Shown piece by piece: positions 28,152 through 36,448 of a DNA stretch of 64,000 nucleotides (the stretch's first letter is position 1; every line of letters begins with the position of its first letter). Source of the stretch: Ruminococcus sp. AF46-10NS (GTDB lineage: Bacteria > Bacillota > Clostridia > Lachnospirales > Lachnospiraceae); NCBI RefSeq assembly GCF_003474435.1, contig NZ_QRNF01000020.1:1-64000 (forward strand), in the 5' to 3' direction. A program made the translations under genes and the position numbers. The notes beneath the pieces were generated by a model, which saw only the letters and a list, made by a program, of their open reading frames with translations, was not told the origin of the DNA and did no database searches.

Positions 28152-29312
28152 TTATTCTTGAAATTTTATCTGACGGGCCACACTGAGGGCCAGTGCCATC
28201 TCCGACATCAGGAACACAATGGACGTTCCACCATAGCTGATAAATGGCAAAGTGACACCCGTATTGGGCATCAGATTCAGCACAACTGCAATATTTAATA
28301 TTACCTGTAGTGCAATATGTATAAAAATTCCCGTAACAAGCAGTGAGCCGAACAGATCCGGTGCATTCTGTGCAATAAAGAACAGTCTGTACAGAAGATA
28401 TCCGAACAGGATCAGCACAAAAATCCCTCCGAAGATTCCAAGCTCTTCGCAGATGATGGAAAAGATCATATCGTTCTGTGCCTCAGGAACACTGCCAAGT
28501 TTCTGGATACTGTTTCCCAATCCCCGGCCAAAAAATCCTCCGGAACCAATGGCATAAAGTGCCTGCAGAGTCTGATAGCCTCCCTCATCGGAATATTTCT
28601 CAGGCTGGAGCCATACAAGAACTCGCATAACACGGAAACTGTCGCTGCTCTTGGTCGTCGCAACCAGAAAAAGTACGCCGATCACGATCAGTACCAGACC
28701 TATCACACCAATAATAATAAACGGTCGCACATCCGGATGTGCAACAAAAACCATTCCCACTGTAATTCCAAGAATGATCAATGCTGTACTCAGATTATCC
28801 GTCAGCATATACGCAGCAAACGCAAGACCAGCACCTGGAAGTCCCAGGATCATACAACTCTTCAAAGTCTTAACCTTACGTCCCATCTTACAAATCATAT
28901 ATGCCATCATAATGATGACTGCGATCTTGGCTATCTCAGCCGGCTGAAAGTTGATCGGTCCAATATACAGCCATCTGGTAGCACCATGGGATGAATGTCC
29001 AAGGGGTGTACGTACCAGCCCCATGAGGATCAGGGAAAGTACATACAAAGATGTTGTAAACGGCACCAGGATATGATAATCCAATATTTTTGAAACAACC
29101 AGTACCACGATCAGACAGGCTGCACTGATCAGTGCCTGTTTTTTAAAATAAAACATGTCGTTGCCATAGTTTACTTCTGCCATATAGGAGCTGGTACTGT
29201 AAAGCATTATCAGACCAAAACATACAAGAAGTACAATAACAGCAACCAGACTGTAATCGTAATAATCTGATTTTTTTCTGTATTTTTTTTTGCTGTTCGG
29301 CATTTTTCCCAT
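28152..29312 (-). CDS. SEDS-family peptidoglycan polymerase (FtsW/RodA)
   Basis: Polytopic cell-wall glycosyltransferase, about 386 residues and ten transmembrane segments. The family signature NTGVTLPFISYGGTSIVFLM is near the C-terminus, and LQALYAIGSGGFFGRGLG is in the extracellular loop. ATG at 29310-29312 (MGKMPNSKKK) is preferred; an in-frame ATG three codons later is possible. Longer upstream readings would run through the ssrA terminator and the tmRNA gene and are not credible. FtsW versus RodA cannot be settled without its partner penicillin-binding protein; FtsW-like features are slightly favoured. Confidence 0.9.
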   Translation of the reverse strand: MGKMPNSKKKYRKKSDYYDYSLVAVIVLLVCFGLIMLYSTSSYMAEVNYGNDMFYFKKQALISAACLIVVLVVSKILDYHILVPFTTSLYVLSLILMGLVRTPLGHSSHGATRWLYIGPINFQPAEIAKIAVIIMMAYMICKMGRKVKTLKSCMILGLPGAGLAFAAYMLTDNLSTALIILGITVGMVFVAHPDVRPFIIIGVIGLVLIVIGVLFLVATTKSSDSFRVMRVLVWLQPEKYSDEGGYQTLQALYAIGSGGFFGRGLGNSIQKLGSVPEAQNDMIFSIICEELGIFGGIFVLILFGYLLYRLFFIAQNAPDLFGSLLVTGIFIHIALQVILNIAVVLNLMPNTGVTLPFISYGGTSIVFLMSEMALALSVARQIKFQE

Positions 29313-29352
29313 TCTATCACCAACGCTTTCTGTATCTGCGAAGTAATCCCTA

Positions 29353-29400
29353 ATAAAAAAAAGTCCCCGGAAAGCCGCATAAATGCTGTCTTTCCGGGAC
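29353..29400 (-). terminator. Strong terminator after ssrA
   Basis: A long GC-rich stem (29363-29374 with 29390-29400, one bulge) is followed on the minus strand by eight T residues. It lies 11 bp past the tmRNA 3' end. Confidence 0.9.
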
Positions 29401-29410
29401 GTTCCATAAA

Positions 29411-29753
29411 TGGACCTGAGGGGAATCGAACCCCTGTCCGAAAGCCTATCCCTTAAGGCATCTCCCATCACAGTCGCTGTTTTAACATTCCCTCGGCTGC
29501 ACGCCCACCGACAGGCTTACCGCTTCAGTAGCTTCATGATACATCTACCGGGGCAAAGCTTACCCGGCAAGGTTTCTCACATGGTCGACGCCAGATTCCC
29601 GATGTGTGAGTGCAACGGGGCTGACGAGCAGCTTAGGCTGCTAACGCTAACTTTTCGTCTGCGTTTATATTTAGTTCCCGGTTGGTACGCAGTCCAGGAG
29701 TCTGCGGATGGCTTCCCTAACTTCAAAGCCCCCGTCGAAACCAGTACAAGCCC
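29411..29753 (-). ncRNA. ssrA: tmRNA (SsrA), one-piece
   Basis: Rescues stalled ribosomes by trans-translation; 343 nt. The 5' end GGGCTTG (29747-29753) pairs with the 3' CAGGTCC (29412-29418), including a G3-U pair that matches alanine identity. The T-arm contains GGGGTTCGATTCCCC. The conserved GGTTTCGACGGGG lies near the 5' end. The tag frame (29633-29662) encodes ADEKLALAA then TAA, a typical Clostridia-style tag. The 3' CCA is not encoded, so it must be added after processing. Pseudoknot-rich sequence fills the middle. Confidence 0.95.
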
Positions 29754-29846
29754 TTGTATAAAAAAGACTTCCGATGACTTAATTCTCTTCAAGTCATCTC
29801 TGGTGGACAGACGAACTCTAAGCCAGTTGTTTTTTGACTGGATTTA

Positions 29847-29874
29847 ATTATACCAGAATGTTTTTTCGTGTCAA
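29847..29874 (-). promoter_or_regulatory. Strong promoter of ssrA
   Basis: On the minus strand, consensus -35 TTGACA (29869-29874), a 16-bp spacer and consensus -10 TATAAT (29847-29852) preceded by TGG (extended -10). Transcription should start near 29840, leaving a leader of about 87 nt to be trimmed. Confidence 0.8.
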
Positions 29875-29883
29875 GGATATTTG

Positions 29884-29935
29884 CAAAAAAGGTTCCGGGC
29901 TGTCACGGTTTTTCTTACCCTCACAGCCTGGAACC
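29884..29935 (-). terminator. Terminator of the fucosidase-ABC operon
   Basis: A 13-bp stem with one mismatch (29891-29903 with 29923-29935) is followed on the minus strand by six T residues. It lies 41 bp past the fucosidase stop. Confidence 0.88.
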
Positions 29936-29975
29936 CAAGTCTAAAACTGTCAGCCTTATATGCTCTGCATCATAT

Positions 29976-31304
29976 TCATTCGCCGTCTTTTACTTTCAGA
30001 CAGATGATATGTTTCTCTTTGTCATATCCGTTAATACGGACCTTCATTCCCTCTTTTGTCTCTTCGCACTGTACATTAAGTGTTGAATCCAGTGTCTCTG
30101 CACTTCCTTTTACGCCCGGAATCAGCACTGTATTCTCTTCCTGGGAAAGTCCCTCTATAAATACATAAAGATCCTTTTCTTTTGCTGTAAAGAACAGCTG
30201 TACACCATCTCCTGCTGTTTCCGGAAGATGTTCGGAACAACTGGTATCATAAATACCTTCTCCGTTAATCTCCAGCCATTTTCCAAGCGCAAGAAGACGT
30301 TTTTCCTGCTCAGCCGGAATAGTTCCGTCTGGTTTCGGACCGATATTGAGAAGCAGGTTTCCGTTATCAGATACTGTTGCAACCAGAAGATGAATCAGAT
30401 CCGGAACACTGATCAGCTGATCGTCTCCTTCATTTTCATTGTATCCGAAAGAAAGTCCCATACCTCGGCACATTTCCCACTTTTCCTTGCGATTAGCTTC
30501 GCCCTGTTTGTATTCTTTTGTGCTGAAGTCATGATACAGTCCATTAAACCGGTCATTGACTACGCCTTCCTCCACCACATTGTAATAATGTGCCAGGAAA
30601 TACGGCATCATATGCTCACTCTGCTTTGGCCATCCAATATCATTCCAGAATACGGACGGATGATATTTGTCTACCAGCTCTTTCATCTGGTTATAAGAAT
30701 AGTCTGCATACTCAAAAGTCGGGCAGGCATTTCCGAAATTGTCCTCTTCCTTGAAAATCGGATCATTGGCAAACTGCCAGTCGATCAGCCCGGAATAATA
30801 AAGTCCCATTTTCAGTCCTTCACTGCGCACAGCATCTGTCAGCTCTCCTGTGATATCTCTCTTCGGACCAAGTTCTTCACAGTTGAAATCTGTATATTCA
30901 CTGGGATACAGGCAGAAACCATCATGATGCTTCGTTGTCAGCACAACATATTTTGCCCCAGCTTTGCGGAAAAGTTCCGCCCACTTCTGTGGCTGCCAGT
31001 TCTCAGCCTTCCACATTGGCAGGAAATCTTCATAGGAAAAATCCTTGCCGTATTTCTCAATGTGATGTTCATAAGAAGGTCCTTTTCCAACATTTATGGA
31101 ATTATAATACCACTCCGCATAAGGATTGTTGCAGAACCATTCTTCATTGGTCTCCACTGCGCCAAGCTCCCATGTTCTTGGTGCGAAAGCAGGAACTGAA
31201 TAGATTCCCCAGTGGATAAAGATTCCGAATTTACAGCCGTCATACCATTTCGGTACCTCATGCTCATTTACAGAATTCCATGTTCCTGTATATTTTTTTG
31301 ACAT
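29976..31304 (-). CDS. Alpha-L-fucosidase, GH29, cytoplasmic
   Basis: Retaining fucosidase removing alpha-linked L-fucose from glycans; 442 residues. GIFIHWGIYSVPAF (about 27-40) is the GH29 N-terminal signature, and FWNDIGWP (about 218) holds the probable nucleophile Asp. Active-site His are in TKHHDGFCLY. A C-terminal beta domain follows. No signal peptide is visible, so it should act on imported oligosaccharides. It is the last gene of a substrate-binding protein-permease-permease-fucosidase operon. Linkage preference (alpha-1,3/1,4 or 1,2) is not shown by sequence. Confidence 0.94.
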   Translation of the reverse strand: MSKKYTGTWNSVNEHEVPKWYDGCKFGIFIHWGIYSVPAFAPRTWELGAVETNEEWFCNNPYAEWYYNSINVGKGPSYEHHIEKYGKDFSYEDFLPMWKAENWQPQKWAELFRKAGAKYVVLTTKHHDGFCLYPSEYTDFNCEELGPKRDITGELTDAVRSEGLKMGLYYSGLIDWQFANDPIFKEEDNFGNACPTFEYADYSYNQMKELVDKYHPSVFWNDIGWPKQSEHMMPYFLAHYYNVVEEGVVNDRFNGLYHDFSTKEYKQGEANRKEKWEMCRGMGLSFGYNENEGDDQLISVPDLIHLLVATVSDNGNLLLNIGPKPDGTIPAEQEKRLLALGKWLEINGEGIYDTSCSEHLPETAGDGVQLFFTAKEKDLYVFIEGLSQEENTVLIPGVKGSAETLDSTLNVQCEETKEGMKVRINGYDKEKHIICLKVKDGE

Positions 31305-31333
31305 TCTTCATATCCTCCTTGATATTATCAGGA

Positions 31334-32155
31334 TCAGCCCTTTACAGCACCGGCTGTCATACCTGCGATCACCCATTTCTGTGCAAAAATGTATACCAGG
31401 ATTACCGGCAAAGAAACCAGCACAACGTCTGCACATACAAGGTTCCAGCTTCTGCTGAACTGTCCGTAGAAATTGTATACAGAAAGCGGCAGCGTCCACT
31501 TGGAAGAAGAGTTCAGAAGATACATCGGAATCTGAAGCTCATTCCATACCCACATAAAATTCAGAACGCCTGTTGTTGCAAGAACCGGCTTCAGAAGCGG
31601 CATGATCACTGTGCAGAACAGTCTTCCGCCTACTGCACCGTCCATAACTGCTGCCTCATCCAGTTCTTTCGGGATTCCTTTAATAAATCCACTGAACATC
31701 ATTGTTGTAAACGGCATGTACAGAGAAGAATATACAAGACAGAGACCTATCCTTGATCCATAAATCCCCATTTTCTGCATCAGCTGGATCGTTGGAAGCG
31801 CAGCAAAAGGTGCAATGATTCCAAGAGTGATGATCTTATACCCAATCCTGCATCCCTTTGTATCTCTTCGTACAATGATAAAACTTAAGAATGCAGAAAG
31901 AGAAACGATCAGTACCACTGATATAAAGGTGATGAACACGCTGTTCCCGAGAGAACGCATAAAATCTTTTTCCAGAACTGTTATGTAATTTTCCGGATGC
32001 CACTCACTTGGCAGGCTGATATTCATATAAGCAGCTTCGCCTTTGTTTTTAAAGGAAGTGAGAAGTACCATCAGCATCGGATAGATCGTCACGATGCTCA
32101 CAAGCCAGAGAATGATCTCCAGTATCAGATTGATCCTAGTTTTTTTCTTATTCAT
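31334..32155 (-). CDS. Sugar ABC transporter permease (MalG/AraQ type)
   Basis: A 273-residue inner membrane permease of a CUT1-type importer with six predicted spans. The cytoplasmic EAA loop reads DEAAVMDGAVGGRLFCTVIMP. ATG at 32153-32155 follows the upstream permease stop by 1 bp. The longer in-frame extension overlapping the neighbour is rejected. The substrate is inferred as fucosylated oligosaccharide from the operon. Confidence 0.93.
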   Translation of the reverse strand: MNKKKTRINLILEIILWLVSIVTIYPMLMVLLTSFKNKGEAAYMNISLPSEWHPENYITVLEKDFMRSLGNSVFITFISVVLIVSLSAFLSFIIVRRDTKGCRIGYKIITLGIIAPFAALPTIQLMQKMGIYGSRIGLCLVYSSLYMPFTTMMFSGFIKGIPKELDEAAVMDGAVGGRLFCTVIMPLLKPVLATTGVLNFMWVWNELQIPMYLLNSSSKWTLPLSVYNFYGQFSRSWNLVCADVVLVSLPVILVYIFAQKWVIAGMTAGAVKG

Positions 32156-32156
32156 A

Positions 32157-33026
32157 TTATAACACCGTCTCCCATCTTGATGAAAACTTCTGATATACAA
32201 CTGAAACAATGACCAGAAGCACTGTGAATACAAGGTTGACAGCTACAGATTGCGAATAACGTCCTGCAGACATTTCATTCATCATCAGCGTTCCGAAACT
32301 CTCAGTCGCATTTCCGGGGCCGCCGCCTGTCATAACGTAAATCAGATCGAACATTTTCAATCCATAAATCAGGCTGAACAGAATATTAACGTTTACAGTA
32401 GGCATGATCAGCGGAAGTGTGATATGGCGGAAAAGCTGCCACTCAGATGCACCGTCAAGTTTACCTGCCTCCAGATAATCAGAAGAAACTGACTGCAGAC
32501 CCGCAAGTGTGATGATGATCGCATATCCCACATTTCTCCATACCTCAGCTACGCAGATAGCAAAAACTGCTGTGCCTCGTTTTCCCAGCCACTGTATATT
32601 TGCAATTCCCATAATGTTCAGGATATTATTGATCGTACCGTGGCGCGTCTGGAATACAGCACTGAAGATAAGACCTACAACAAGGCAGGAAAAGATAGAC
32701 GGGATAAAATAAACCGTTCTCAGAGCAGTCCGTGTTTTGATCTCACGGTTCAGGATATAGGCAAATACAAAGCCCAGAAGTGTTACGGTAATGGTTTTTA
32801 CGCCTGCGTAGATCAGGGTATTTACAAAGGCTACCGGCACTTTCGTACTCGTAAGAACTGACATGATATTTTCAAATCCTACAAATTTCAGATTGGTTGT
32901 TCTGGCTGCACTCCAGTTGGTAAATGCATAATAATAACCCACAGTGGACGGTACAATAAAGAAGATAAAAAATACTACAGCCGGGATCAGCGCCAGATAC
33001 AACGGATATATTTTTTTTCGATTCAT
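32157..33026 (-). CDS. Sugar ABC transporter permease (MalF/UgpA type)
   Basis: A 289-residue permease with six predicted spans. The EAA loop reads EAGKLDGASEWQLFRHITLP. ATG at 33024-33026 follows AAGGAGG. It pairs with the next permease in a CUT1 importer. No ATPase gene is in the operon, so a shared MsmK-like ATPase elsewhere is likely. Confidence 0.93.
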   Translation of the reverse strand: MNRKKIYPLYLALIPAVVFFIFFIVPSTVGYYYAFTNWSAARTTNLKFVGFENIMSVLTSTKVPVAFVNTLIYAGVKTITVTLLGFVFAYILNREIKTRTALRTVYFIPSIFSCLVVGLIFSAVFQTRHGTINNILNIMGIANIQWLGKRGTAVFAICVAEVWRNVGYAIIITLAGLQSVSSDYLEAGKLDGASEWQLFRHITLPLIMPTVNVNILFSLIYGLKMFDLIYVMTGGGPGNATESFGTLMMNEMSAGRYSQSVAVNLVFTVLLVIVSVVYQKFSSRWETVL

Positions 33027-33045
33027 GAATTTCCTCCTTAAACAA

Positions 33046-33079
33046 TTTCAGGTTTGAAGTTTTACCCTCAAACCTGAAA
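33046..33079 (-). other. Stem-loop between binding-protein and permease genes
   Basis: A perfect 12-bp inverted repeat (33046-33057 with 33068-33079) has a 10-base loop and only a weak T run. In ABC operons such structures usually protect the binding-protein transcript or partly terminate it, raising its dose over the permeases. Confidence 0.65.
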
Positions 33080-33102
33080 CCATCTTTAAAACGGATGTTT
33101 AT

Positions 33103-34371
33103 TTACTGGGCAAAAGACTCAAGTGTTGCAACTCTGTCATCATCGATCAGTTTTACACATTCTTCTACGCTGATGTCTCCGTTCATAAGCTGAAGCAGAG
33201 CCTTGCCACCTTCCTGCTGGTTGAAACCAACAATCTTCGGCTGTGCGGAAGATGCACGGATCAGTTTATCTACGCTATCTTTGTTTCCATCATACTGAGC
33301 GGAATTTACATTTGTTGTCTCCTGTTTAAATACTGCTGCTGTGGAAACACCATCAAATGCCTGGTTATAATTCTCCGGATCTGCCATAAAGTTTACAAAA
33401 TCGCTGGCAGCCTCTACATTATCACCATTTTTGTTTACAAGCATCAGGTTTACATTTCCGCCTTCATAAGTTCCCTCGTCACAGGTTCCCATAAATACCG
33501 GCATGATTCCGAAATCATCACCTACATAATCATAAGATTCACTGTCATAATCTGTATCAAACCAGGTATCCCAGCAGAAGAGCATTGCAGCTTCACCTGT
33601 TCCAAGAACCTCACTTGTGTAATCCCATGTATCAGATGCAAAGTTCTTTCCAAAATATCCTTTATCTGCTGCTTCTTTAAACCAGGTACACATATCTGTG
33701 AATTCCGGGATATCTGCGTAAGACATTTCTCCTGCATTCAGTTTCTCTATATATTCCGGATGCTCCTCAAGTACAGGATCCAGTGCGAACTGATAAAGGA
33801 TTGGCCATGCATCAGCTGCTGCAAGGTAGATCGGCTGTACTCCGTTCTCCAGAAGTGTATCGCAGACTGCATTAAATTCTTCCTGTGTTGTAGGCTGCTC
33901 AATTCCCAGTTCCTCGAAGATCTTTGTGTTATAGAAACAGCCGGAGTTGGATGCTTCCCAGAACGGAAGTCCGATCACTTTGTCATTGTAGGTTGCCTGC
34001 GGAAGAACTGAGTCCTGAATATCGGACACCCAGTCAGCATCGGACCAGTCTACAAAATTCTCTTCCGGATTAAAGTTTTTCAGGTTGCTGTTTCCGAAAT
34101 GAATGTAAAGATCCGGGATATCACCTGTTGTAAATTTTGTCAGTGCAATGGTCTCTGCATTATCTGTATCAAGGCCCTGCTGGTCAATCTTGTTTCCGGA
34201 AGATTCCTCCCACAGAGAAATGATCTTCTGCATGTACGGTTTTGCAAGGTCATCTGCATTTCCGTAGAGTGTCAGTGTTACTCCATCTGCTGCGCTGGCT
34301 GTTACCACGCTTCCGAATACTGATACTGTCATGCACGCTGCCATAAGTGCTGCAAACATTTTTTTCTTCAT
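33103..34371 (-). CDS. Extracellular sugar-binding protein of ABC importer
   Basis: Solute-binding protein of family 1 (CUT1), 422 residues. An N-terminal signal peptide ends near TASAA (about 26-30). A Cys at residue 14 lies in the hydrophobic core and is a weak lipobox candidate. The mature protein has the bilobal pattern, with GNADDLAKPYMQKI and NLMLVNKNGDNVEAASDFVNF. ATG at 34369-34371 follows AGGGAGGAA. The long in-frame extension upstream crosses the divergent promoter region and is rejected. Substrate inferred as fucosylated glycan from the neighbours. Confidence 0.92.
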   Translation of the reverse strand: MKKKMFAALMAACMTVSVFGSVVTASAADGVTLTLYGNADDLAKPYMQKIISLWEESSGNKIDQQGLDTDNAETIALTKFTTGDIPDLYIHFGNSNLKNFNPEENFVDWSDADWVSDIQDSVLPQATYNDKVIGLPFWEASNSGCFYNTKIFEELGIEQPTTQEEFNAVCDTLLENGVQPIYLAAADAWPILYQFALDPVLEEHPEYIEKLNAGEMSYADIPEFTDMCTWFKEAADKGYFGKNFASDTWDYTSEVLGTGEAAMLFCWDTWFDTDYDSESYDYVGDDFGIMPVFMGTCDEGTYEGGNVNLMLVNKNGDNVEAASDFVNFMADPENYNQAFDGVSTAAVFKQETTNVNSAQYDGNKDSVDKLIRASSAQPKIVGFNQQEGGKALLQLMNGDISVEECVKLIDDDRVATLESFAQ

Positions 34372-34578
34372 TGTAAAAATTCCTCCCTTTATATGTTTTT
34401 TCGTTCTTAATATGGTCATATTATATAAAACCGGCTCTGGAAAATCCATGGACTTTTGTTTAATCCAACATGCACTTTTTTCCTTTTTTATATTTTTCCA
34501 TCTATTTGTACAATTTTTCTTGTTTCTTTTTCGCTGTTCATATAAAATAGATACAAGAAATTTTCCGGAGGAACGATC
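34372..34578. promoter_or_regulatory. Divergent control region, importer operon and sensor kinase
   Basis: A/T-rich 207-bp gap between the leftward importer operon and the rightward kinase. TATAAT-like hexamers occur for both directions (ttatataaaa near 34420-34430 and tataaaatag near 34541-34550), but neither has a convincing -35. This fits activator-dependent promoters, for example by the AraC-type regulator. Confidence 0.4.
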
Positions 34579-36417
34579 ATGAAATTCCATGAATTTTCTT
34601 TTCAAAAAAAGCTGTTCATTTCCTGCATCCTGCTAAATTCCCTTCTGCTTGTCGGTTTTTCGCTGTTTTTCTATTATTATTCGGCAAATTCCCTGCGGGA
34701 GAACATGCGCAGTACATTAAGCGGCAGTACATCCATGATACAGAACAATCTGGACACCCTTCTCAATGATGCAGATAATACGCTGAAAGAGCTGCAGCTA
34801 AACACCGCACTCCTTGATACTGCCAGAAATATCCCAGAGAGCGAAAACAACTACCTGCCCACCCATATCGCAGCCAGATCTGCTTTTCAGGACCGGTTCC
34901 GTACTACTTTGATATCTTCAGACCTGGATGTATCCCTTAATTATGTCAGCAAATATTACGACCATCTGGGAATTTCTTCCCCAAACGGTACCAGTTATAC
35001 AAAAAAAGCTGTTCTGGAGAACAATCCCAATCTTACCGGCGTTATGGACAGCATTAATTATGTTTTATATGTTCCTCCTCACAAGGATTACTGGAAAAAC
35101 AACCGAACTGTAATTTCTGTTGTACGTTCCATGCGGGATATTTATCATCAGTACGGGCTTCTTATTGCTGATTTTGATATGGATACCCTGACCAGACAAC
35201 TTCTCTCCGGTTTTGATACTCCGGAAGATTATGATATTACCATTCTGGATGATGCTGATAATCTGGTTTACACAAGTGCATCCACACTGAACCGCCGGGC
35301 TTTTCTGGCCAGCTGGCGTTCCGCTTCCGAGATTTCTCCTGACAGTGGCAGCTTTTCCTATGGAAATCTTTCTGTTTCCAGCTATCACCTTTCCGATAAG
35401 ACCGGATGGACGGTGATCCTCAGTGAGAATTCTTCCATATTTGCAGCCTCCATAAAACGGCTTCTCATAATCAGCACATTGCTTTTTGTAATCATGTTCA
35501 TAATTATGTCCACCTTTCTTATGGTACTGACGCGAAACCTCACACAGCCACTTCGACAGCTGACAGATAAGCTGACAGTTCTTGAGCCCGGGGAAAATAT
35601 TTCTGCTATACCCGGAAGCAGCGATAATGAGATCATCTTTCTCACCAATGCGATCCAGGGATATCTTTCTGAGATTTACGACCAGAACCAGCGTCTTACA
35701 GAACAACGGAAACGGACGCTGATTGCCCACTATGACGCCATGGAAGCACAGCTGAACCCGCATTTTCTGTACAATACTCTTTCTGTCATCGGAATGACAG
35801 GGCTGGCCTCCGGAAATATGGATGTTTCCAACATGTGCACAGAACTTTCCCAGCTTCTTCGCTACTCCCTCTCCTACACAGGACAGTCCGTTATTTTGTC
35901 CCAGGAGATCGACAATGCAAGGCATTACCTCTATATTATGAAAATACGCTACGAAGACGATCTGGAATACGAATGGCAGCTTGATGATTCCCTGAATTCC
36001 ATTACTGTGCCAAAGCTGATTCTTCAGCCTCTTATTGAAAACTGTTTTCAGCATGGCTTCCACCAGGCAGGCGTGGAGATTTCTCCTCCCTGGAAGATTT
36101 CCATACGCTCCCACTGTGACGACACCCGGTGGTATCTGTCAATCTCCAACAACGGAGCGCCGTTTCCTGAAGAAAAGTTTGCAGCTCTTCACCAGAAACT
36201 CTCAGGCTTCACCTTTACCGGAAACCAGGATATGGATTACGAAAACACCTTTCGCCATCAGGGCTATGGTCTGGAAAATACCATTCTCCGTTTTCATATT
36301 TATTACCGCGGCGAAGAATATTTCCATGTTTCCAGAAATGATTCTGACAACCTTACGACCGTCACCATCGGCGGCCCGTTAAAGCCTGAAAAATTATTCA
36401 GCCGGAGCACTTCCTGA
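34579..36417 (+). CDS. YesM-family sensor histidine kinase
   Basis: Membrane sensor kinase, 612 residues. TM1 (about 13-33), an extracytoplasmic sensor (about 35-290), TM2 (294-316), HAMP (about 317-370), then a His_kinase domain with phosphoacceptor His395 in QLNPHFLYNT and an ATPase domain with LIENCFQHGF. ATG follows GGAGGAACG. It is the probable partner of the AraC-type regulator at 38924, from which it is separated by GH95 on the other strand. It likely senses a sugar directly or through the binding protein. Confidence 0.94.
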   Translation: MKFHEFSFQKKLFISCILLNSLLLVGFSLFFYYYSANSLRENMRSTLSGSTSMIQNNLDTLLNDADNTLKELQLNTALLDTARNIPESENNYLPTHIAARSAFQDRFRTTLISSDLDVSLNYVSKYYDHLGISSPNGTSYTKKAVLENNPNLTGVMDSINYVLYVPPHKDYWKNNRTVISVVRSMRDIYHQYGLLIADFDMDTLTRQLLSGFDTPEDYDITILDDADNLVYTSASTLNRRAFLASWRSASEISPDSGSFSYGNLSVSSYHLSDKTGWTVILSENSSIFAASIKRLLIISTLLFVIMFIIMSTFLMVLTRNLTQPLRQLTDKLTVLEPGENISAIPGSSDNEIIFLTNAIQGYLSEIYDQNQRLTEQRKRTLIAHYDAMEAQLNPHFLYNTLSVIGMTGLASGNMDVSNMCTELSQLLRYSLSYTGQSVILSQEIDNARHYLYIMKIRYEDDLEYEWQLDDSLNSITVPKLILQPLIENCFQHGFHQAGVEISPPWKISIRSHCDDTRWYLSISNNGAPFPEEKFAALHQKLSGFTFTGNQDMDYENTFRHQGYGLENTILRFHIYYRGEEYFHVSRNDSDNLTTVTIGGPLKPEKLFSRSTS

Positions 36418-36439
36418 CAGGGAAGCCTCCGGCTTTTTT
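36401..36439 (+). terminator. Terminator of the sensor kinase gene
   Basis: A stem of GCCGGAG (36401-36407) with CTCCGGC (36427-36433) plus inner pairing is followed by TTTTTT. The kinase stop codon lies in the loop, so the left arm is coding. Confidence 0.85.
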
Positions 36440-36448
36440 CCTTAAACT

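Noticed and set aside
29313..29471. N-terminal extension of the FtsW/RodA protein
   Set aside because: It would be read through the ssrA terminator and into the tmRNA 3' end. The usual start is at 29312.
29410..29847. 145-codon open frame over the tmRNA
   Set aside because: The region is tmRNA on the other strand.
30228..31199. 323-codon open frame on the plus strand
   Set aside because: It is antisense to the GH29 gene, whose domains are clear. The frame has no ribosome site and no protein-like pattern.
34372..34605. Longer binding protein starting upstream
   Set aside because: The extra 78 codons are not signal-like, cross the divergent promoter region, and the internal ATG has both signal peptide and AGGGAGGAA.
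35065..36114. 349-codon open frame on the minus strand
   Set aside because: Antisense to the sensor kinase; arises from its codon bias.
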